Positions 41,411 through 49,943 of a DNA stretch of 64,000 bases are shown piece by piece. The notes below the pieces were generated by a model that was not told where the DNA came from, did not search any database, and saw only the letters and a list, made by a program, of their open reading frames with translations. The stretch's first letter is position 1. Each line of letters begins with the position of its first letter. This DNA is from Micromonospora sp. FIMYZ51 (GTDB lineage Bacteria > Actinomycetota > Actinomycetes > Mycobacteriales > Micromonosporaceae): assembly GCF_038246755.1 (NCBI RefSeq), contig NZ_CP134706.1, positions 3,162,001 through 3,226,000 of the forward strand. The letters are read 5' to 3'. The position numbers were made by a program, and so were the translations under genes.

Positions 41411-43075
41411 ATGTCCCAACCGAAGCCACGTGGGCGACGAAGGCTGGTCCTCGGCCTAGCCGCCACCGGCGCCCTTCTCCTCAGCTCCGTCGCGGCAGCA
41501 CCGGCGAGTGCCGCCGCGAACGAGATCCCGGGCGTTGACGAGATCGTCAGCAGCCCCAATCTCACCCAGATCGCCAACGTCCCGAAGTCCGGCGCGTTCG
41601 CCACCGAGGCGTCCTACAACAGTGACCTGGCGTTCCAGGGCAACTACGTGTTCTCGGGCAACTACAACGGCTTCACCGTGTACGACGTCAGCTCCCCGGC
41701 GTCGCCGCAGGTGGTCAGTCAGGTCGTCTGTCCGGGTGGACAGGGTGACCCGTCGGTCTTCGGCAACCTGCTCTTCCTCGCGGTCGACGCGCCCCGTAGC
41801 GACGACTCGTGCAACAGCGCCGCTGGCTCGGTGTCGAACGCGGCGCACTGGGAGGGCGTGCGGATCTTCGACATCAGCGACAAGGCCAACCCGCAGTACA
41901 TCAAGTCGGTTCGCACCGACTGCGGGTCGCACACCCTGACGCTGGCGCCGAGCAAGGACGGCAAGGACGTCTACGTCTACGTCCAGTCGTACGGCCCGCC
42001 GTCCAACGGCAGTGGGGCGTACTGCAAGCCGCCGCACGACAAGATCTCCATCATCAAGACGCCGCTGGCCAACCCGACCAGCTCCGCCGTGGTCGCCACC
42101 CCGGTTCTCTTCCCGGACGGCGGCTTCACCAACACCAGCGGTTGCCACGACATCACCGTCTACCCGGAGCTGGACCTCGCGGCCGGCGCCTGCATGGGTG
42201 ACGGGGTGCTGATGGACATCTCGGACCGGGAGAACCCGGTCATCCTGAGCCAGGTCCGGGACACGAACTTCGCGTTCTGGCACTCGGCCACGTTCAACAA
42301 CGCCGGCACCAAGGTGCTCTTCACCGACGAACTCGGTGGCGGCAGCGGCGCCATCTGCACCGCCAACTACCGGACCAACCAGGGCGCGAACGCGATCTAC
42401 GACATCGTGGGCTCGGGTGCCAACCGGCAGCTGGTCTTCAAGAGCTACTTCAAGATTCCGCGGCTGAACAGCCCTCGGGAGAACTGCGTGGCCCACAACG
42501 GCTCGCTGATCCCGGCGATGGGCCGCGACATCATGGTGCAGGCGTGGTACCAGGGCGGCATTTCGGTGATCGACTTCACCGACTCGGCCAACCCGGTCGA
42601 GCTCGCCTACTGGGAGCGGGGCCCGCTCTCGGACACCCGGTCCATCCTCGGTGGATCCTGGTCGACGTACTGGCACAACGGGTACATCTACTCGAACGAC
42701 ATCCAGAAGGGGCTGGACGTCCTGAAGCTGGACGACCCGCGTACCAACAACGCGCGGGCGATCGCCTTCGAGGAGCTGAACGTCCAGACGCAGCCCAGCT
42801 ACCCGGCCTGCACCACCGTCCTGCGCGGTCGGCAGAACGGTAGCCTGACCATCAAGTCCGGCATCACCTGCTTCGACGGGGTGAGCCAGAACGGCGCCAT
42901 CAAGGTCAACCCGGGCGCCGGTCTGATCGTCTTCAACTCGAACCTGAACGGTTCGGTGAGCGCGGTCGGCGCCTCGGTGGTGTCGATCGTGGAGAGCACG
43001 GTGAACGGTTCGGTGAACGCTCCCGGCGCCACCATCCGGGACAGCAAGGTCAACGGATCGGTGCGGACGAGCTGA
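41411..43075 (+). CDS. Secreted LVIVD-repeat protein with C-terminal beta-solenoid
   Basis: A 554-residue secreted protein. The signal peptide ends near VAAAPASAAA. Residues 45-475 form a propeller of LVIVD-type repeats (NYNGFTVYDVSSPASPQVV, VRIFDISDKANPQYIKSV, VLMDISDRENPVILSQV, ISVIDFTDSANPVELAYW). The last 75 residues are a different module with NGS-V-GA periodicity (SNLNGSVSAVGA, STVNGSVNAPGA, SKVNGSVRTS), which looks like a short beta-solenoid for surface or matrix attachment. ATG 41411 has AAGGGTG upstream. It is divergent from a DUF305 protein and behind a CRP site, so its expression may follow carbon status. The molecular role is unknown. Confidence 0.88.
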   Translation: MSQPKPRGRRRLVLGLAATGALLLSSVAAAPASAAANEIPGVDEIVSSPNLTQIANVPKSGAFATEASYNSDLAFQGNYVFSGNYNGFTVYDVSSPASPQVVSQVVCPGGQGDPSVFGNLLFLAVDAPRSDDSCNSAAGSVSNAAHWEGVRIFDISDKANPQYIKSVRTDCGSHTLTLAPSKDGKDVYVYVQSYGPPSNGSGAYCKPPHDKISIIKTPLANPTSSAVVATPVLFPDGGFTNTSGCHDITVYPELDLAAGACMGDGVLMDISDRENPVILSQVRDTNFAFWHSATFNNAGTKVLFTDELGGGSGAICTANYRTNQGANAIYDIVGSGANRQLVFKSYFKIPRLNSPRENCVAHNGSLIPAMGRDIMVQAWYQGGISVIDFTDSANPVELAYWERGPLSDTRSILGGSWSTYWHNGYIYSNDIQKGLDVLKLDDPRTNNARAIAFEELNVQTQPSYPACTTVLRGRQNGSLTIKSGITCFDGVSQNGAIKVNPGAGLIVFNSNLNGSVSAVGASVVSIVESTVNGSVNAPGATIRDSKVNGSVRTS

Positions 43076-43103
43076 TCCGTACCCCCGCCTGATCGCACCG
43101 AAA

Positions 43104-43137
43104 GCTCCGGCCCGGCGGCTCTCCGCCGGGCCGGAGC
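43104..43137. terminator. Strong bidirectional hairpin terminator
   Basis: GCTCCGGCCCGGCGG (43104-43118) and CCGCCGGGCCGGAGC (43123-43137) are perfect 15-bp arms with a CTCT loop, placed between the converging LVIVD and lipoprotein genes. Confidence 0.85.
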
Positions 43138-43159
43138 CCGTTGTACGGCGAACGGTCGC

Positions 43160-44881
43160 TCAGCCCCGGCACAGCGGTACGTCGGGCTCGACGACGGTAC
43201 GGTTGACGATGTCCGCGTTGACGAAGTTCGCTTCCTTCGGGATCTTCACCCCCAGCGTGTGCTCGATGGCCTTGGTCAACGGTCCGGAGATGCTGATGCC
43301 CTCACCGGCCCGTACGGTCAGCACCAGCGTGGATCCCCGGCACTTGACCGCCGGTCCGGCCAGCGGCAGGCCCACCCGACCGGCCGCCGAACCGTTGGTC
43401 AACCCCAGCGAGGCGACCACGCCGACGAAGGGACCCGCGCCCGCCACCGGCAGCCCGAGCATCAGTCCGAAGCGGAACTCCGCAGCCACCACGATCGCCT
43501 CGACGCCGATCGACACGCCGCGCAGTGACTGCATGATGCTCTTCTGCACCGAGAACGTGGGCGTGAGCACCGAACCCTCGTAGCCGATCGGCCCGTCGAG
43601 ACCCCACCGGCCGGTCGCCGAGATGTTGCCGTTCTTGGCGGTGAACGCCGTCTGGACCAGGAACTTGAACGTCTGCTTGAGGGTCGCCGGGAAGCCACCG
43701 ATGATGATCGGCTGCGTCACCTCGATCGGGAACTCGATCCTCGCCTTCTTGTTGTCGCTCAAACCGCCCTGTGCACCAGCGGCGATGGTGACGGCGAGGC
43801 CGTGCACCCCGTCGACCCGGAACCGGGGCTGCGGAATCACCCCGTTGGTCACCTTCAGTTCGCCCGATACCCGGAGGTTCTTGACCAGCAACTGAATGTC
43901 GAAGTCGACCTTGAGCCCGGACGCCGCCGTCGTGTGCCCGGCCGTCAGGCCCAGCTTCGAGTGGTCCTTGTAGGCGGTGACGTCCCAGTCACCGACCTTC
44001 CGCTCGACCCGGTCGGTCGCGCCCTCGGCACCGGGGGCACGGGCCGGTCCGAGGGCGATCGGCGGTACGGCGATCCGAAGCGCGGACCGGTCGGCCCCCT
44101 CTCCATCGGCCCCCACCGGGTTGCCGAGCCTGACCGGGTTGCCGAGGCCGACCGCGCTGCCGAGGCCGATCGCGCTACCGAGCCCGATCGCGCTGCCGGG
44201 CCTGACCGCGCTGCCGGGCCTGATCGCGCTGCCGGGCCTGATCGCGCTGCCGGGCCTGACCGGGTTGCCTAGGCCGATTGCGTTGCGACCCAGGCCGATC
44301 GCGTTCCTGCCCAGCCCGGTCGCCTCCGCCGCGTCCGGCAGCACCGGTGTCGCGGGGGCGGCCTCCTCGACCACCTCACCGAGCAGGTCGGGAAGCGGCT
44401 CGAACGCCTGCGCCGTCAGGTCGAGTGGCTGGTCGAAGGTTATCTGCGCATCCCGCACCACGTCGTGCAGACGTACCGGAGCCAGGGTCACCGCTCGATC
44501 GCCGCCGGACTTCTCGACCCGCACCACCCGGCCGAGCGCCTCGCTGGTGACAAACATGATCTTGCCTGGCTGCACCTCGTCCACGCCTGCGGCATCGCCG
44601 TCGATGACGTACGTGAAGCCGTCCTCGCGCACCGAGCGGATGGCCCCGCCGCCGCCCTCGACGAGGACCACGTCCGGTTGGTAGACCACGGAGTCGTCCG
44701 GCTTCGGCGCGTACCCGTACCGGTGGTCGTCGGCCCCGGCACCAGGCGGGGCGACCTTGCTGCACCCGGCGGTCAGTACGACCAGGCAGGTCAGGGCTAT
44801 GCCGCCACCGACCCAGCGGCGCACGACGGCCGCGCCGACGCGGCCAGCACCGGGCCGGGGCGGGAAGGGATCTCTGGACAT
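43160..44881 (-). CDS. Putative lipoprotein with hexapeptide repeats
   Basis: A 573-residue protein with a lipoprotein signal: hydrophobic stretch ending LTAGC, with Cys40 as the lipidation site, preceded by twin Arg residues. Residues 55-175 form a beta-rich domain (VVLVEGGGGAIRSV, PGKIMFVTSEALGRVVRVE). Residues about 187-255 are low-complexity hexapeptide repeats such as GLGSAI, RPGSAI and GLGNPV. The C-terminal 290 residues are a second beta-rich domain of unknown family (DFDIQLLVKNLRVSGELKV, PAVKCRGSTLVLTVRAG). No enzyme motif is seen. It should sit on the outer face of the membrane. It is a single gene between a hairpin terminator and the promoter region of the next gene. Confidence 0.75.
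   Translation of the reverse strand: MSRDPFPPRPGAGRVGAAVVRRWVGGGIALTCLVVLTAGCSKVAPPGAGADDHRYGYAPKPDDSVVYQPDVVLVEGGGGAIRSVREDGFTYVIDGDAAGVDEVQPGKIMFVTSEALGRVVRVEKSGGDRAVTLAPVRLHDVVRDAQITFDQPLDLTAQAFEPLPDLLGEVVEEAAPATPVLPDAAEATGLGRNAIGLGRNAIGLGNPVRPGSAIRPGSAIRPGSAVRPGSAIGLGSAIGLGSAVGLGNPVRLGNPVGADGEGADRSALRIAVPPIALGPARAPGAEGATDRVERKVGDWDVTAYKDHSKLGLTAGHTTAASGLKVDFDIQLLVKNLRVSGELKVTNGVIPQPRFRVDGVHGLAVTIAAGAQGGLSDNKKARIEFPIEVTQPIIIGGFPATLKQTFKFLVQTAFTAKNGNISATGRWGLDGPIGYEGSVLTPTFSVQKSIMQSLRGVSIGVEAIVVAAEFRFGLMLGLPVAGAGPFVGVVASLGLTNGSAAGRVGLPLAGPAVKCRGSTLVLTVRAGEGISISGPLTKAIEHTLGVKIPKEANFVNADIVNRTVVEPDVPLCRG
44115..44276 (-). repeat. In-frame 18-bp tandem repeats in lipoprotein gene
   Basis: Nine 18-bp units, for example CTGCCGGGCCTGATCGCG on the plus strand, two of them identical, encode the hexapeptides RPGSAI, GLGSAI, GLGNPV and variants. 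Two related 21-bp units (GLGRNAI) continue to about 44320. Confidence 0.9.
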
Positions 44882-45030
44882 GCCTCGACGCTAGATCGCA
44901 TTCAGCGTCGGCGAATCCGGCGTTTCCCCACGCAAGGCCGATCCGGCGTGGGTTTCACCGTCCGCGGCCAGGGCATTTCGAACCCGGGGTGACGGTCTCG
45001 TCCCCGTCCCACGTCACCGGGAGGTAACCG

Positions 45031-45354
45031 ATGCCGGCAGGATCCAGCCCCAAGCGGGAACGGCAGTACGAACACATCAAGGCGAGTGCCAAGAAGCGTG
45101 GCGTCAGCAACAGCCGAGCCGAGGAGATCGCCGCCCGTACGGTGAACAAGGAGCGGGCCCGTTCCGGCGAGGCACGTACCGCGAGCCGGTCCTCGCTGCG
45201 CGACGTCTCCTCCGGGCACCGGGGCGGCAAGCGGTCATCCAGCGGTGCCCAGGGGCGTACCAAGGAACAGCTGTACAACGAGGCGAAGAAGCGCAATATC
45301 AAGGGCCGATCGTCGATGTCGAAGGCCGAGTTGGAGAAGGCGCTGTCGCGCTGA
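45031..45354 (+). CDS. Small basic 'plasmid stabilization'-type protein
   Basis: A 107-residue very basic protein. The first half (RERQYEHIKASAKKRGVS, EEIAARTVNKERARSGEA) is highly typical of a small actinomycete family usually labelled plasmid stabilization protein; the last 35 residues (GRTKEQLYNEAKKRNIKGRS, MSKAELEKAL) look like a Rho-N/SAP-type nucleic-acid binding helix pair. The label is historical, and no toxin partner is present here, so it is better read as a small chromosomal nucleic-acid-binding protein. GGGAGG stands just before ATG 45031. The gene is isolated, with 149 bp upstream and 108 bp downstream. Confidence 0.8.
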   Translation: MPAGSSPKRERQYEHIKASAKKRGVSNSRAEEIAARTVNKERARSGEARTASRSSLRDVSSGHRGGKRSSSGAQGRTKEQLYNEAKKRNIKGRSSMSKAELEKALSR

Positions 45355-45462
45355 CCGGGCGCTCCGCACGGCGGCCCAGGCGTTCCCGGGTCGCCGGCCG
45401 GCGCGTGCCGGTGGGATGCCCGCCGGCACGGTGATGTCCCACCCGGCCACTAGCCTGACGGC

Positions 45463-45501
45463 ATGCAACAGGCTGTGTCCCGTGGGAGCCGCGATGGCTG
45501 A
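45463..45501 (+). CDS. Short leader ORF overlapping yjbR-type gene
   Basis: A 12-codon frame, MQQAVSRGSRDG, starting at ATG 45463. TAGCCT (45451-45456) ends 6 nt before it, the same leaderless spacing as other genes here. Its stop TGA (45499-45501) overlaps the start of the next gene (ATG 45494) by 8 nt, so ribosomes ending here could restart on the downstream gene. Translation is inferred from geometry only. Confidence 0.45.
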   Translation: MQQAVSRGSRDG

Positions 45502-45850
45502 CGCCGACGACGTCCGTCGCCTGGCTCTGGCGCTGCCCCACGTGGTGGAGATCGACAGCGACGGCTTCGACTTCCGGGTCGCCGACAAGGGCTTCGTCTG
45601 GTCCTATCCCGAACGCCAGCCCGGCCGGCCGCGGGTCATCCGCACCGACATCGCGGTGCTGTATGTCGGCGACGAGGCCGAGAAGCAGGCGCTGCTGCTG
45701 GGCGAGCCGGACACGTTCTTCACCACGCCCGGCTACGACGGGCTGCCTCTGGTCATGCTGCGGCTCGCGCAGGTGGACGTCGACCGGCTTGAAGAGTTGG
45801 TGACGGACGCCTGGCGGATGCGGGTTCCCGAGTCCATCGTCGGCCGGTGA
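45494..45850 (+). CDS. MmcQ/YjbR family protein
   Basis: A 118-residue CyaY-like-fold protein of the YjbR (MmcQ) family: VRRLALALPHVVEID at the start, FRVADKGFVWSYPER, and a C-terminal helix with DVDRLEELVTDAWRMRVPES. The family is called DNA-binding from structure, but no role is established. The start is ATG 45494, with GGGAGC 4 nt upstream and a short leaderless frame overlapping. A second YjbR protein is encoded at 50149-50523; the two share the fold but are clearly diverged. Confidence 0.85.
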   Translation: MADADDVRRLALALPHVVEIDSDGFDFRVADKGFVWSYPERQPGRPRVIRTDIAVLYVGDEAEKQALLLGEPDTFFTTPGYDGLPLVMLRLAQVDVDRLEELVTDAWRMRVPESIVGR

Positions 45851-45969
45851 CCGGGCTCGCACCGTTCGGTGCCCGGGAGCCGGTCCGGTAGCACATCGCG
45901 CAGGTGAGCCGGGCTGGCCGAAGATCACCCTTCGCGATCTTGCGGGCGTGGGTGTGGCATGGTGGCGGG

Positions 45970-48579
45970 ATGGTACCGCCGGAGGACAGCAAGGCCCGAC
46001 CGCTGCCCGAGCCGGTCCGGGTCGGCCTGCGGGTTCTGCGCGGCTACCGGCCGACCATAGCCCGGCTACGGACGCTGGTCCGCAGCATGGTGACGTCCTT
46101 CGTGGTGCTCAGCGCGACGTTCTGGTTGCTGCCCGGAGTCACCACCACCAGCCTGGTCGGGCTGTTGTGGCTGGTCGTCCTGGTCAGCGCGGTCGGTGCG
46201 GTGCTGCGCCCGCTGCTGTTGGCGCTGGCCACCGCGCTCGGCGGGCTCGGTGCCCTGACCATCGGGGTGGGCGTACAGGCCGTGGTCATGTACGTGGCGC
46301 TGCGGCTGGCTCCCGAGGCACAGGTGGCCGGGTTCGGCGTCGCGTTCGCCGCCGCCTGGCTCGCCGTGGCGCTGGCCGCGATCGTCAACTGGCTCGCCGA
46401 TGCCGGCACCGACGACACCTTCGTCAGCGAGACCCTGCGGCTGATGAGTCGGGTCCGGCGCGCCACGGGTCGCCGCCGACGCCCGCTGCGGCGGGCCCGC
46501 CGCAGCGGCGACCCGACGACGGTCGACCCGCCGAGAGGTGACCCGGCGGCCGGGCCGACGCCCGACGGATTGCTGATCATCCAGCTCGACGGCGTTGCCA
46601 CGCCGGTCGTGCAGTGGGCGGTGCGCGCCGGCAACCTGCCCACCATCGGCCGGTGGCTGCGATCCGGCACCCATCGGATGACCCGTTGGCACACCGGACT
46701 GCCGGCCACCACCCCGGCCGCCCAGGCGGGACTGCTGCACGGCGAGACCCGTCAGGTGCCGGCCTACCGCTGGTACGAGAAGGCCACCGACGGTGGTGGC
46801 GGCGGCCGGCTCGTGGTGAGCAGTCGGCCCCGCGACGCCGCCGAGGTCGAACGGCGCATCTCCACCGGAGCGGGGCTGCTGCGCGACGGCGGAGTCAGCA
46901 TCAGTACGGCCTTCTCCGGTGACGCCCCCACCAACCTGCTCACGGTCAGCCGGGCCGGGCTTCCCGGGCGCTCCACGCCGGGCTACGCGGCCTTCATGAC
47001 CAGCCCGTACGGCTTCGCCCGTACCGTGGTGCTCGGCGCCGGGCTGGTGCTCCGCGAACTGCACGAGGCCCGGCGTCGGCGGGTGCGCGGGGTCCAACCC
47101 CGGGCCGATCGTGGCGGTACCTACCTGGCCCTGCGCCCGCTGGCCAGCCTGCTCAACGACCTGAGCGTGTCGCTCATCGCCGAGCAGATGGCCCGTGGCG
47201 CACCGGTGATCTTCTGTGACTTCGTCGACTACGACGAGGTGGCGCACCACGCCGGGCCGGCGCGCCCGGAGGCGATGGCCGCGCTGGAAGCGCTCGACCA
47301 CACCCTCGGCATCCTGCAACGGCTGGCCGCCGAGGCAACACGGCGCTACCACCTCGTGGTGCTCAGTGACCACGGGCAGAGCCAGGGCGCCACGTTCCGC
47401 CAACGGTACGGCGAGTCGCTTGCCCAACTGGTCGACCGGCTGGTCGTACCGCAGGTCGCCGTACCCGAAGGTGCTCCGGACGGCCGGGACGAGGCGTGGG
47501 GTCGGGTCGACGCGCTGCTCACCGAGGTGGCCGGTCAGCACGGGGTGACCGCCGTGGCGACCCGGGTGAGCTCCGGCCTGGTGCGCAGCCAGGCCGGTGC
47601 CCGGTCGCGGGCGGAGCGGGACCGCAAGGTTGGCGTCCGGTGGCCGGTGGAGCGGGAGCGGAAGGCTGGCGTCCAGCCACCGGCCGAGCCGGACCGGGAG
47701 GGTGGCGTGCAGTCGCCGGTGGGCCGGGACGGGGAGGTTGGCGTCCGGTCGTCGGTGGGCCGGGATGGGGAGGTTGGCGTCCGGTCGTCGGTTGAGCGGG
47801 AGCGGAAGGTTGGCGTCCGGTCACCGGCCGAGCCGGACCGGGAGGCGCCGGTGGGCCGGGCCGAACCGGAGACCGTGGTGGTGGCCTCCGGAAACCTGGC
47901 GATGATCTACTTCACCCGGCATCCGGGGCGGCTCACCCGGCAGCGGGTGGAGGCCGTTGCCCCGGGGCTGATCGACGGGCTGGCGGGGCATCCCGGCATC
48001 GGGCTGGTCGTGGTCGACTCGGACGACGGTCCGGTGGCGATCGGCTCCGGCGGCAGTCACCGGCTGCGCGATGGGCAGGTCGACGGCGTCGACCCGCTGG
48101 TGCCGTACGGGCCGCGGGCCCGGCGCGACCTGCTGTGCCACCAGGAGATGGCGCACGTCGGCGATCTGGTGCTGATCAGCGCGGTGGACCCCGGCCTGGA
48201 GGAGGTGAGTGCCTTCGAGGAACTGATCGGCAGTCACGGCGGACTTGGCGGCTGGCAGAACGACGCGCTGCTCATCCATCCCGCCGAATTGCCGCAGCAG
48301 GGCGAACTCGTCGGCCCGGAAGCCGTACACCGGCAGTTGCTCGACTGGTTGCGCCGGCTGGGCCTACGCCGGCCAGACGGTGACCCGATGGCCGGTGGCC
48401 CGGTGGCGGGTGGTGCGGTGGCGGGTGGTGCGGTGGCGGGTGGTGCGGCGGCCGGGCGGGCGGAGCCGGGTGCCGGTACCCGTGAACGTCCGGGGCCGGG
48501 CGAGCGTCCCAGCACGGTCACGCCGGTGGATGAGCCGGCACCGGCCGGCGTCGTCCCAGCCAGTTCAACCCCTGGCTGA
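45970..48579 (+). CDS. Membrane phosphodiesterase/alkaline phosphatase-like protein with repeat insertion
   Basis: An 869-residue protein. Residues 35-140 hold about four membrane helices (FVVLSATFWLLPGV, a phage-holin-4-like unit). From residue 195 an alkaline-phosphatase-superfamily domain follows: GLLIIQLDGVATPVVQWAV, a catalytic Thr candidate in GLPATTPAAQAGLLHGE, then FCDFVDYDEVAHHAGPARPE, VVLSDHGQSQGATFRQRYGE and, much later, SGNLAMIYFT and GSGGSHRL. The metal-binding Asp and His of the superfamily are present. Between residues about 540 and 640 the domain is interrupted by six 12-residue repeats, and the C-terminus has AVAGG repeats. The substrate is unknown, perhaps a lipid-linked phosphodiester. 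The 3' end overlaps the convergent DedA gene by 62 bp. Confidence 0.85.
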   Translation: MVPPEDSKARPLPEPVRVGLRVLRGYRPTIARLRTLVRSMVTSFVVLSATFWLLPGVTTTSLVGLLWLVVLVSAVGAVLRPLLLALATALGGLGALTIGVGVQAVVMYVALRLAPEAQVAGFGVAFAAAWLAVALAAIVNWLADAGTDDTFVSETLRLMSRVRRATGRRRRPLRRARRSGDPTTVDPPRGDPAAGPTPDGLLIIQLDGVATPVVQWAVRAGNLPTIGRWLRSGTHRMTRWHTGLPATTPAAQAGLLHGETRQVPAYRWYEKATDGGGGGRLVVSSRPRDAAEVERRISTGAGLLRDGGVSISTAFSGDAPTNLLTVSRAGLPGRSTPGYAAFMTSPYGFARTVVLGAGLVLRELHEARRRRVRGVQPRADRGGTYLALRPLASLLNDLSVSLIAEQMARGAPVIFCDFVDYDEVAHHAGPARPEAMAALEALDHTLGILQRLAAEATRRYHLVVLSDHGQSQGATFRQRYGESLAQLVDRLVVPQVAVPEGAPDGRDEAWGRVDALLTEVAGQHGVTAVATRVSSGLVRSQAGARSRAERDRKVGVRWPVERERKAGVQPPAEPDREGGVQSPVGRDGEVGVRSSVGRDGEVGVRSSVERERKVGVRSPAEPDREAPVGRAEPETVVVASGNLAMIYFTRHPGRLTRQRVEAVAPGLIDGLAGHPGIGLVVVDSDDGPVAIGSGGSHRLRDGQVDGVDPLVPYGPRARRDLLCHQEMAHVGDLVLISAVDPGLEEVSAFEELIGSHGGLGGWQNDALLIHPAELPQQGELVGPEAVHRQLLDWLRRLGLRRPDGDPMAGGPVAGGAVAGGAVAGGAAAGRAEPGAGTRERPGPGERPSTVTPVDEPAPAGVVPASSTPG
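47629..47844 (+). repeat. In-frame 36-bp tandem repeat in phosphodiesterase gene
   Basis: Six 36-bp units (each starting GTTGGCGTCCGG or close) encode 12-residue blocks such as VGVRSSVGRDGE and VGVRSSVERERK. Units alternate between ERERK, EPDRE and GRDGE endings, which suggests higher-order duplication. A half unit precedes the array at about 47605. A separate 15-bp array (GCGGTGGCGGGTGGT) lies near the 3' end at about 48390-48455. Confidence 0.92.
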
Positions 48580-49093
48580 TCAACACCACCAGCAGGACGG
48601 CGGCCACCACGCTCTGCCAGGGCTCCGGGAAAACGGCCCGGCCGAGCACCCCGATCGCGGCGTAGACGGCCGACCAGAGCAGGCTGGCCGGCAGGTTGAC
48701 GACGGCGAAGCGCTGCCAGGTGAGCCCGGCCACCGCCGCGGCCAACAGCACCGGCAACCGGCCGCCCGGGATGAGCCGGGACACCAGGAACACCGAGATC
48801 GGCCCCTCGCGTACCCGTGCCGAGACCCGGTCGAGCCGATGCGGCTCGCGCAGCCAGCGCAACCGTCGGGCGACCCGCTCCCCACCCCAGCCGAGCACCA
48901 GATAGACCACCAGGTCACCGAGGTACGCGCCGAGGGCCCCGGCGAGCACGACCAGGAGCACGGTGGCCGGGTCCTGGTGGGCGGCGAGGGCGGCGGCTCC
49001 GCTCACCGCCGCGCCGGTCGGCACCACCGGGGCGACCGCGCCGACCAGCACCACCAGGGCGAGCCACGCCAGCGCGCCGAGCGTCGCCGTCAC
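48518..49093 (-). CDS. DedA family membrane protein
   Basis: A 191-residue polytopic protein of the DedA/SNARE-associated family with about five hydrophobic segments. Family marks: the re-entrant region ALGAYLGDLVVYLVLGWGGE and the downstream VFLVSRLIPGGRLPVLLAAA, in which the Arg and Gly-Gly are the conserved FxRxxPGxR-type motif. DedA proteins flip or recycle lipid carriers such as undecaprenyl-phosphate. GTG 49093 overlaps the stop of the MBL gene (GTGA), so both are co-translated. The other end overlaps the convergent phosphodiesterase gene by 62 bp; a lipid-phosphate role for both would fit. Confidence 0.88.
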   Translation of the reverse strand: MTATLGALAWLALVVLVGAVAPVVPTGAAVSGAAALAAHQDPATVLLVVLAGALGAYLGDLVVYLVLGWGGERVARRLRWLREPHRLDRVSARVREGPISVFLVSRLIPGGRLPVLLAAAVAGLTWQRFAVVNLPASLLWSAVYAAIGVLGRAVFPEPWQSVVAAVLLVVLISQGLNWLGRRRPVPAHPPA

Positions 49094-49848
49094 GGCGCCG
49101 TCGTGCAGGACGCGCCCGGGCGCAGCACACGCACCCGGGTGCCGGGGGAGATCAGCCCGGCCTGCCGGGCGAAGTCGTCACCCGGTTGAAAGAACCGGTC
49201 CGGTCGGATGCGGTCACAACCGACCGGCCAGAACGTGCCGTAGTGGATGGGCACCGCGCAACTGGCTGCGGCGCGTCGGACCGCCTCGGCCGCCCCGGCC
49301 GGATCGAGGTGACCGGGACCAAGGGTCGGGCCCCAACCGCCAACCGGAATCAGCGCCAGGTCGACGGGCCCGAGCTTGGTCATCTCGTCGAAGAGAGCGG
49401 TGTCCCCGGCGAACCAGGTGCGGGCCGCGCCGTCGATCAGGTAACCGATGGCGGGCGCCTCGTGCCGGGACCACGGCCCGCGGCCGGCCGGGTGGGCGGC
49501 GGGCACCGCCGTGACGGTGACCGGGCCCACCGTGGTCCGGTCGCCGGGTGCCAACTCCGTGCACCGGCCCGCGACCTCGCCGAGCGCCCGACGGATCAGC
49601 CGGGCAGCGCCTGCCGGCACCACAAGCGTGGTGTCCGCGGGCAGCCGGCGCAGCGATGCGAAATCCAGGTGGTCGGCGTGCAGGTGGGAAATGAGCACCG
49701 CGTCCGGAGCGGCGGCGAGGCGTGGCGTGGGCCCGCGCCGTCGCCGGAGGTGGGCCAGCCGGTCACGCAGCAGCGGGTCGGTAAGCAGCCGGGTGCCGGA
49801 ATCTTCGATCCACACGGTGCTGTGACCGTGCCAGGTCACGTCGATCAC
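49090..49848 (-). CDS. MBL-fold metallo-hydrolase (UlaG/NAPE-PLD-like)
   Basis: A 252-residue metallo-beta-lactamase-fold hydrolase. Metal ligands: ISHLHADHLDF (HxHxDH), His in VPAAHPAGRGPWSRHE, Asp in WFAGDTALFDEM and His in PIHYGTFWPV. The opening VIDVTWHGHSTVWIED is typical for the UlaG/YtnP-like branch that acts on phosphodiesters or lactones. GTG 49848 is preferred since the upstream extension is Gly-rich and unlike the fold. It shares a 4-bp start-stop overlap with the DedA gene. Together with the DedA and phosphodiesterase genes it may form a lipid-related group, which is inferred from proximity. Confidence 0.87.
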   Translation of the reverse strand: MIDVTWHGHSTVWIEDSGTRLLTDPLLRDRLAHLRRRRGPTPRLAAAPDAVLISHLHADHLDFASLRRLPADTTLVVPAGAARLIRRALGEVAGRCTELAPGDRTTVGPVTVTAVPAAHPAGRGPWSRHEAPAIGYLIDGAARTWFAGDTALFDEMTKLGPVDLALIPVGGWGPTLGPGHLDPAGAAEAVRRAAASCAVPIHYGTFWPVGCDRIRPDRFFQPGDDFARQAGLISPGTRVRVLRPGASCTTAP

Positions 49849-49943
49849 ACTGCCACCCAAACTGCCGCTGCCACACCTGCCACCGTATCCGGCGGGCCCG
49901 ACCATGATCCGCCGAGGTCACCTGCTGCGCCGACGCCCGAGGA

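Noticed and set aside
45031..45354. A toxin-antitoxin or plasmid-maintenance locus
   Set aside because: The family name is historical; no partner toxin, no replication or partition gene and no plasmid feature is near.
47629..47844. CRISPR array
   Set aside because: The 36-bp period has no distinct spacers, it is in frame within a coding gene, and no cas genes are present.
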